Assembly (NCBI RefSeq): GCF_002995805.1 | Contig: NZ_PVXL01000067.1 | Span: 60,168-124,167 of the forward strand | DNA from: Neomoorella stamsii | GTDB lineage: Bacteria > Bacillota > DSM-521 > Neomoorellales > Neomoorellaceae | Direction of reading: 5' to 3' | DNA length: 64,000 nt | Shown here: in pieces, positions 58,652-64,000 of the stretch | Layout: every line of letters starts with the position of its first letter | Numbering within the stretch: the first letter of the stretch is position 1 | Position numbers and translations under genes: made by a program | The notes under the pieces: model-generated | Told to the model about the DNA's origin: nothing | What the model saw: the letters and a program-made list of their open reading frames with translations, nothing else | The model's database searches: none

Positions 58652-59865
58652 ACTTTACCACCCCAATATCCCTTAATCGCCGCCTCCACGCAATCTTCTA
58701 TTTCGATTAATCCGGTTTTTAAGTTCCACAACCCCGGGGCATAATGGGCTAGTTTGGCGGAATTAGTGACCAGCTTCTTGTAGCCTTTGGAACTCGTAGG
58801 GGCAAGTACTGGGCAGGTGTCACAAACGATCTGGGCCCCCGCCTCCCGGATGATTTCCGTATAACCCATTTTATCGGCTAAAGTTTTTACTTGCCGCGAA
58901 GTACAAATCCAAAAATCGGCCTTTACTTTCTTACCTGCCAGGAGTTGGGCAACCCTTCTCACCTCATTTATAGAGCAGTGAGGACAGCCCGTGACCACAA
59001 AATCGATGTCCCCCTCCAGGGAAAACTTGGCGACAACTTCTTCATACTCTTTCTTACCGAAACGAATAGGTTCTTGCTTCCCTATGACAGCCTCTGTTGT
59101 TGGTGCTTCCGGCGTCACGCCAACAATATGGTAAAGCGCAACTGCCCCTGAGGAAGCAACTGCTGCACTGAGTGCTTTGAGGTTCTCTAATGTCGGCCGG
59201 CGCTTTATTCCCTCAAAAACAGGCACGTCCGTCCCTGCGATCTTGCCTGCAAAGTACCCTAAAACTGCAAAATCCCTATCTGTTTTAAGGTCTATGTCAA
59301 CCTTAAAGAGATACTTTCCCTTGCGATTTTCATCGAGGTGATATCCATACGCAGGCACCTTACCGGTTATGCCGGCAGCCAGGGCGCTGGGACCCCCTTC
59401 CCTATTTGTGCGGGCACCAAGAACAGAATTAACGAAAGCAATCGCCGATGATTCTCCCCAGGCTACATGTTCTCCCCTTAAAGGAATATTACCTACTAAG
59501 TATGGAGTACATGTGTACGTTGAGATAGCCCCCATGGTGTGGTAAGCTTGTAATAGTTCAAGCTGTTTAAGGGCGAAACAGCGGGGAAAGCCCAGTTCCT
59601 CCCAGTTTTCTGAGTCAATCCCAATCGTGTTAAGGGTAACAGGTACTTCGAAACGTCCGGCAACGCTCGCATCTTTTACGAAGTTAAGCCCTGCATCGCC
59701 AGCAACCCGGTAGGATACCCCCGGTGAATGAACATTATTTATATCTAGCATTTTCTCGGCCCCGTAAATTTCACCAAGGGCAACAAGTATTTTCATGGAT
59801 TTTCGAACCAGATCGCCATATTGGCCATCGAGCATTCTTTTCTCTTCATCAGTAAGGATCATCAC
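58648..59865 (-). CDS. Aconitase X large catalytic subunit
   Basis: This 405-residue protein is the AcnX catalytic subunit (DUF521). Probable Fe-S Cys are in VVTGCPHCSINEV, DFWICTSRQ and QIVCDTCPVLAP; PAYGYHLDENRKGKYLFKVD and REGGPSALAAGITGKVPAYG are family blocks. It should dehydrate a hydroxy acid with its small subunit. It lies between three RraA-family genes and the swivel subunit, so its product or substrate is likely a hydroxy-oxo acid handled by those aldolases (inference). Confidence 0.92.
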   Translation of the reverse strand: MMILTDEEKRMLDGQYGDLVRKSMKILVALGEIYGAEKMLDINNVHSPGVSYRVAGDAGLNFVKDASVAGRFEVPVTLNTIGIDSENWEELGFPRCFALKQLELLQAYHTMGAISTYTCTPYLVGNIPLRGEHVAWGESSAIAFVNSVLGARTNREGGPSALAAGITGKVPAYGYHLDENRKGKYLFKVDIDLKTDRDFAVLGYFAGKIAGTDVPVFEGIKRRPTLENLKALSAAVASSGAVALYHIVGVTPEAPTTEAVIGKQEPIRFGKKEYEEVVAKFSLEGDIDFVVTGCPHCSINEVRRVAQLLAGKKVKADFWICTSRQVKTLADKMGYTEIIREAGAQIVCDTCPVLAPTSSKGYKKLVTNSAKLAHYAPGLWNLKTGLIEIEDCVEAAIKGYWGGKV

Positions 59866-59904
59866 GTTTCCTCCTAAAGCCTTCCTAAAAGTATCATTAA
59901 AAAC

Positions 59905-60579
59905 TTATTGCCGGCGGGTCTGCAAATTATGGTAGCCAACTTTTTTCCGCGCTTCACGTAAAGTCGCTCCAGCCCGTATTTCTCTCTCTATTAACGCCTC
60001 TTTCTCAGCAATTTCCTGTGCTACAGCAAGTACTTCTTCCGCTCTTTCCTGGGGTATTACCAGTACTCCAGTGTCATCACCCAACATGATATCGCCAGGT
60101 TTAACCTGAACCCCGGAAATAGCTACTGGTACATTAACTGCATCTACCTGTACCCGATCTTTACCCGTCACCATAAAGTAACCCCTGGTGAAAATTGGAT
60201 ATTGCAACTTTCTAATACCTGTAATATCGCGGCAAACCCCATCGATCACTGTCCCGGCTACTCCCCGAATAGATGCAGTTAAGGACATAAGGTCGCCCCA
60301 AACCGTGCAATAAGTACGTCCAGCATTATCAATAACCACTACCTGGCCCGGTTCTACGTCATCCAGGAAATCGCCCACCGTTCCTTTTACTACACCGCAG
60401 GGCACATAGTGAACGGTAAATGCTGGACCGCACAATGTCACCCCGGAAACAACCGGTTTTATCCCCTCTAACCCGCCTACAATTCCCAACCGGTCCAGGG
60501 CATCGGAAACACTAGTTGTGTCCAGCTGCTTAAATGCGTTAATAACCGCCGGATCAATCCTAACCAGTTTTTCAGCCAC
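59905..60579 (-). CDS. RraA/HMG-aldolase family protein, paralogue c
   Basis: This 224-residue protein has the RraA-like fold: TTSVSDALDRLGIVGGLEGI, VVIDNAGRTYCTVWGDLMSL and TVIDGVCRDITGIRKLQYPI. The RD pair that holds the metal in HMG/CHA aldolases is present, but the acidic residue two positions later is Gly (RDITG), unlike paralogues a and b. Members cleave 4-hydroxy-4-methyl-2-oxoglutarate-like acids to pyruvate, or decarboxylate oxaloacetate; E. coli RraA inhibits RNase E instead. The altered motif suggests a different activity or a non-catalytic partner. Confidence 0.88.
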   Translation of the reverse strand: MAEKLVRIDPAVINAFKQLDTTSVSDALDRLGIVGGLEGIKPVVSGVTLCGPAFTVHYVPCGVVKGTVGDFLDDVEPGQVVVIDNAGRTYCTVWGDLMSLTASIRGVAGTVIDGVCRDITGIRKLQYPIFTRGYFMVTGKDRVQVDAVNVPVAISGVQVKPGDIMLGDDTGVLVIPQERAEEVLAVAQEIAEKEALIEREIRAGATLREARKKVGYHNLQTRRQ

Positions 60580-60612
60580 AGGTACTTCTCCTTTCTCTAA
60601 ACGAAAGCATAT

Positions 60613-61254
60613 TTATTTGAACTTCTTCTTTTCTATCAGCTTGTCAAAGCCGTAAATCTCCAGAGTGGTTTTCCCCTGGCGTAACAGTTCCCGGACCTCT
60701 TTTTCTTTAGCTGCGATGGCCTGGGCACGCTCTAAAACTTCCCTGGCCCGCTCTTGAGGTACAACTACCACCCCGTCACAATCACCCACGACTATATCAC
60801 CTGGCTTTACCACTACTCCGCCGCATTGGATAATTTCGTTTATAGTTCCCAGGCTCTCTTTAACCGTGCCGCCGGGGTTAAAAGCGCGGCAGAATAAAGG
60901 CAAACCCAGTTCCTGAATATCATTGGCGTCGCGGCAGGCGCCATCAATAACTACACCGGCAATGCCCCTCTCCAGGCAAGCGATAGCCATAATTTCACCA
61001 AAGGGACCTGCCCCAGTATAGGCATGTACGTCTATTACCAGTACCGAACCTGGTTCAGCCTCGTAAATCGCCTGATGAAGAGTAAGGTTATCTCCAGGTT
61101 GGCAGCGCACGGTTACAGCCGTACCGGCCATCTTGGACTTTGGATCAATCGGTTTGATCGCCGGGTCCATATTGCCGCCTTTACCATTGGCATCACAAAT
61201 ATTACCTGTTGGTAGTTTCAAAAACTGCAGGATTTCTTCTGGCGTTAAAACCAC
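60613..61254 (-). CDS. RraA/HMG-aldolase family protein, paralogue b
   Basis: This 213-residue paralogue has a shorter N-terminus (LKLPTGNICDANGKGGNMDP) and the catalytic segment VVIDGACRDANDIQELGLPL, with RD followed by an acidic residue two positions on. GDIVVGDCDGVVVVPQERA is typical. It is transcribed between paralogues a and c. Aldolase or decarboxylase activity on an oxo acid is likely; the substrate is unknown. The divergent N-terminus suggests it forms its own or a mixed oligomer. Confidence 0.9.
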   Translation of the reverse strand: MVLTPEEILQFLKLPTGNICDANGKGGNMDPAIKPIDPKSKMAGTAVTVRCQPGDNLTLHQAIYEAEPGSVLVIDVHAYTGAGPFGEIMAIACLERGIAGVVIDGACRDANDIQELGLPLFCRAFNPGGTVKESLGTINEIIQCGGVVVKPGDIVVGDCDGVVVVPQERAREVLERAQAIAAKEKEVRELLRQGKTTLEIYGFDKLIEKKKFK

Positions 61255-61297
61255 GAAACAGCCCCCCTAATCCTCTGCTCGAGCAAACCGCACGCAT

Positions 61298-61960
61298 TTA
61301 CTTTAGCATCTTTTCGTAGTTATATTTAGAATCTACTTCTAGCATAGAAACGCCGGCACGAATCTCTGCAATCATCTTTTCCTCTTTCTCGTAAAGTTCT
61401 TCTGCTTTGGCAACGACCTCATCAAGTTTTTCCTGGGGGATAATGACTACACCACTGCGGTCAGCTACCACTACATCGCCGGGGCGCACTTGTACTCCGC
61501 CAAACTGGATGAGAACATTGGTGGCCTCTTCCATAACTCTACCTCTAGCTGTTGCTACCACTGAACCCCGAGCATACACAGGAAAACCAATTTCTACATA
61601 ATCGTCTACATCGCGGCAGGCGCCATCGATCACAACACCAGAAATACCTTTCATTTTAGCTCCATTGGCCAGGATTCCCCCCCAGCACGAGGTATCTAAG
61701 CGCCCGCCGTTATCAACTACAATGACATCTCCCGCTTCAGCTACATCAATGGCCTTTACTCCCAGATGATGCTTCCCTTTCGTTAAACCGGCAGCCGTAA
61801 TCTTAACAGTTACCGCTCTACCTACAATCTTACCCGCGCCCTCCCAGATAGGGCGGATGCCGTAGGTAGCACCTTTTAATCCTAAAGCGTCAAGGGCGTC
61901 CGCAACATTAGTTGTCGATAATTTTTCGAGGCGCGCACGGTATTTATTGTCAAAATCCAT
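61298..61960 (-). CDS. RraA/HMG-aldolase family protein, paralogue a
   Basis: The 220-residue protein shows LSTTNVADALDALGLKGATY, VVDNGGRLDTSCWGGILANG and VVIDGACRDVDDYVEIGFPV, the last with RD and an acidic residue two on, as in HMG/CHA aldolases. The C-terminus is a charged helix. It follows the creatininase-family gene by about 41 bp and precedes paralogues b and c. It is the most aldolase-like of the three. Confidence 0.9.
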   Translation of the reverse strand: MDFDNKYRARLEKLSTTNVADALDALGLKGATYGIRPIWEGAGKIVGRAVTVKITAAGLTKGKHHLGVKAIDVAEAGDVIVVDNGGRLDTSCWGGILANGAKMKGISGVVIDGACRDVDDYVEIGFPVYARGSVVATARGRVMEEATNVLIQFGGVQVRPGDVVVADRSGVVIIPQEKLDEVVAKAEELYEKEEKMIAEIRAGVSMLEVDSKYNYEKMLK

Positions 61961-62001
61961 AGAAATCCCTCCTTTTACCTACAGGTGCTTAAAAATCTTT
62001 T

Positions 62002-62766
62002 CTATCTCTTGCCAATAAAATCTTCCAGAAATTCGCACACCCTGTTCAAAGCTTCTTCCACAATGTCCTTGCCGGCCTCATAAGTTGCCCTGGTAGCATC
62101 ACCAAGAGCCCCATTAGCAGTAATTTGTTTAAATGTGTAATTTACACCTATCTGCCCACCGCCAATGGACATATACCGGTAAGGTAAATCTTTCAGGTCT
62201 CCAGGAGAAATCCTGTCTTTTTTAACAAGGTGCGGGGCCAGATACAAGGCTTCCGAAACCTCGCGCTCACAAGAGTGGCCAGATAGCTGCGACTTGATGT
62301 GCTGGCCCATAGCTTCTCTTGAAAGGCTAGTATATTGCAACCAGGCGATATCAATTCCCAATTTCTCATGTATAATGGTAGCAGCAACTTCTAGAGTTGC
62401 CTGATTGCCACCATGGGCGTTTAGAAATAAAAATTTTTTCAAGCCATGAACTTTCAGAGAAGCAACTATATCCTCGAGGACAGATATCAAAGTTGCAGGC
62501 TTCAAAGAGATAGTACCCGGGAAAGGCATGTGGTGGTATGAAACGCCCATATTAACAGTTGGAGCAACAATAACCTTAGGGTACATCCGATGGGCTAACA
62601 GACGGCAAAACTCAGTTGCCCGGACAGCATCACAGGATTCTACTAGATGGGGTCCATGCTGTTCATGTGCCCCAACGGGGATCACTGCTACCTTAACTTT
62701 GTCCAGTGCTTCTTTGACTTCCGGCCAGGTCATTTCGGTTAATATATAAGCCCTGTTTTCAGCCAT
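62002..62766 (-). CDS. Creatininase-family amidohydrolase
   Basis: This 254-residue metalloprotein matches the creatininase family: VAVIPVGAHEQHGPHLVESC (metal Glu, His), TVNMGVSYHHMPFPGTISL, FLNAHGGNQATLEVAATIIH and SGHSCEREVSEALYLAP. Members open cyclic amides or related rings (creatinine, formamidopyrimidines, inosose derivatives). ATG 62766 is chosen; the frame runs upstream in-register into a flavoprotein remnant (62777-62856). It is the first gene after preA copy 2 and likely acts early in the pathway, opening a ring or removing an amide (inference). Confidence 0.88.
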   Translation of the reverse strand: MAENRAYILTEMTWPEVKEALDKVKVAVIPVGAHEQHGPHLVESCDAVRATEFCRLLAHRMYPKVIVAPTVNMGVSYHHMPFPGTISLKPATLISVLEDIVASLKVHGLKKFLFLNAHGGNQATLEVAATIIHEKLGIDIAWLQYTSLSREAMGQHIKSQLSGHSCEREVSEALYLAPHLVKKDRISPGDLKDLPYRYMSIGGGQIGVNYTFKQITANGALGDATRATYEAGKDIVEEALNRVCEFLEDFIGKR

Positions 62767-62776
62767 TTTTCTCACA

Positions 62777-62856
62777 ACTTCCAAGCCCGTGCGGCTGCGT
62801 TTTGCTCTGGGGGCGGCACGGCTTCCTGCCGCCCCGCCCCCAATAACCAGAACATC
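62777..62856 (-). pseudogene. Remnant of a second flavoprotein gene
   Basis: These 80 bp align without gaps to codons about 7-33 of the flavoprotein gene (56561-56640), including the FAD motif DVLVIGGGAAGSRAA, at about 82% identity by my count. The remnant is fused in frame to the creatininase gene at LEV. It marks the deletion of a flavoprotein paralogue that followed preA copy 2. Confidence 0.75.
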
Positions 62857-62878
62857 TCCTGTAATTTACTTTTGTAAT

Positions 62879-64000
62879 TTACTTTTTACCTTTACTCATA
62901 GTAACTGCATTCTGCGGGCATACTTCCATGCACATGCCGCAGCCGTCGCACTTGTTCGTGTTGACAATGGCACCCGCTTTGGTTAAGGTAATGGCATCAT
63001 AGAAACAGCTCCTCGTACAGGTGCCGCACCGGTTGCACTTCTTGAAGTCCACAACTGCATGGACCCCCTCCGGTGCCCGCTCGATATCCCTGGTCCGCAG
63101 AATGTTCGGCAGGGCAATGCCGCGGATCTCGTCCAGGGAGTTGTAACCTTTGTTGTCCAGCCACATATTGATGCTGTCTACCCATTTCTTGCTAATGTTG
63201 TACCCCTGCAGCATGATGCCGGCACCCGACTGTACCAGGCTCGCACCTACCATGACATAGCGAATGATGTCCTGCCAGTCCCAAACACCCAGACCGGCAA
63301 TAATGGGAATATGCAGCCGCTTTGCCGCCTGGCTGACAATCTTTAAGCCATAACCTAGAAGGTAAGGACCACCCCAGCCGCCCATGGCGCCCGGTCCAAT
63401 GGGTTTGGCTGTCTCAATATCGATCATGATACCGGATAAACGAGCTGACAGGTTAACCGCCATGGCCCCGGCTTTTTCTACTTCCTCAGCTATGGCTACA
63501 GGGTCGGCAGCCTGAGGAGAAATTTTTACACTAAAGGGCTTCTTCAAAATGCCAGCACACAATCTGGTAATTTCCGTGCAGAGTTCTACTGCACCCGCAC
63601 CCATCTTTACTCCCATGTCGGCGGCAAAGGGGCAGGATACATTCAGTTCTACCCAGTCGGCCTTAGTCTCGTTGACCATCTTGCACATTATTTCCCATAC
63701 TTCCATGGTAGCTCCAGATAGGCTGGCCATAATCACGCCATCATCGCCGACCATATCCTTGGCGGCATTAATATCTTCCATATATTCTTCGTAGCCAAAG
63801 TGCGAACACTCTTCCAGGGAATGCAGGGTAAAGGCATGCGGTAAAACATCAGGATAACCCGGATAGTCTTTGTAGTCGAATAGTTTGAACCGCGGCCGGG
63901 GGAAGTTCCGTCCTAGTTTGCCGCTTTCCCCAAAGAGCGACTTGGCAATGGCCCCGGCCGCACCCCCGTCGATGCCTTTCTTCATGCCGTTCTTGTCCAT
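62879..64000 (-). CDS. PreA/DHODH-like dehydrogenase with ferredoxin domain, copy 2 (N-terminus outside window)
   Basis: The gene runs off the right edge; compared with copy 1 the first 25 codons are missing, and the ATG at 64000 is internal. It matches 56679-57800 with a constant offset of 6200 and no indels. I count four base differences in 1122: one silent and three that change residues (Gly to Ser in KIVSQAAK, Pro to Thr in ELCTEI, Glu to Val in MEVWEI). Both [4Fe-4S] motifs are intact. The likely role is as for copy 1. Confidence 0.9.
   Translation of the reverse strand: MDKNGMKKGIDGGAAGAIAKSLFGESGKLGRNFPRPRFKLFDYKDYPGYPDVLPHAFTLHSLEECSHFGYEEYMEDINAAKDMVGDDGVIMASLSGATMEVWEIMCKMVNETKADWVELNVSCPFAADMGVKMGAGAVELCTEITRLCAGILKKPFSVKISPQAADPVAIAEEVEKAGAMAVNLSARLSGIMIDIETAKPIGPGAMGGWGGPYLLGYGLKIVSQAAKRLHIPIIAGLGVWDWQDIIRYVMVGASLVQSGAGIMLQGYNISKKWVDSINMWLDNKGYNSLDEIRGIALPNILRTRDIERAPEGVHAVVDFKKCNRCGTCTRSCFYDAITLTKAGAIVNTNKCDGCGMCMEVCPQNAVTMSKGKK

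Overview
The window reads as chromosome of a thermophilic, spore-forming, Gram-positive acetogen of the Moorella type. The support is the GC-rich coding style, the sporulation genes spoIID, spoIIQ, spoIIID and spo0F, an F-type ATP synthase with atpZ and atpI, SLH-type surface proteins, and gene order that follows the Bacillus subtilis spoIIID-mbl / spoIIQ-spoIID-murA-ywmB-atp / glyA-ywlG-rpiB-ywlE-mntP-ywlC-prmC-prfA / rho-tal-fba-spo0F / argS-ywiB blocks. The species name is inference. Every gene but one is on the minus strand, so transcription runs from high to low coordinates.

Layout. 1-6.3 kb: cell-surface genes (SLH-anchored subtilase running off the left edge, WecG-type glycosyltransferase, LCP ligase, stalk-domain protein). 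6.3-6.8 kb: the only plus-strand gene, a 61-residue unknown with its own promoter and terminator. 6.9-12.0 kb: MFP-RND-TetR efflux operon with a TetR-type palindrome in its promoter. 12.1-17.7 kb: mbl, spoIIID, spoIIQ, spoIID, murA and ywmB. 17.7-24.7 kb: the complete ATP synthase operon. 24.9-28.2 kb: wecB, a MazG-like gene, dCMP deaminase, glyA. 28.2-36.3 kb: the ywlG-to-rpmE block and a LysM/M23 endopeptidase, interspersed with hairpin repeats, one of them split by a 251-bp insertion. 36.5-41.1 kb: rho, tal, a DUF1540 miniprotein, fba, a Cys-rich unknown and spo0F. 41.2-49.8 kb: alr with a structured and possibly regulatory leader, a nuclease-toxin-like gene, a FemX-like transferase, pyrG, argS, ywiB, and a DAHP synthase behind a T-box.

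49.8-64.0 kb is an AT-richer accessory block. It opens with a decayed transposase and holds an SSS symporter, a TRAP-TAXI transporter whose receptor has an in-frame stop, a fumarate-reductase-like flavoprotein, two almost identical PreA-like iron-sulfur dehydrogenase genes, both aconitase X subunits, three tandem RraA/HMG-aldolase-family genes and a creatininase-family hydrolase. I do not recognise this combination as a described pathway. The gene set suggests uptake of a small organic acid or cyclic amide, ring or amide hydrolysis, dehydration, retro-aldol cleavage and reduction of a C=C bond. It is the best candidate here for an undescribed system.

Other items of note: a cloverleaf-like RNA candidate with a terminator/antiterminator arrangement before alr; a CTG start for spo0F that restores canonical Spo0F numbering; and short intergenic repeat families. 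I saw no rRNA, tRNA or CRISPR array.
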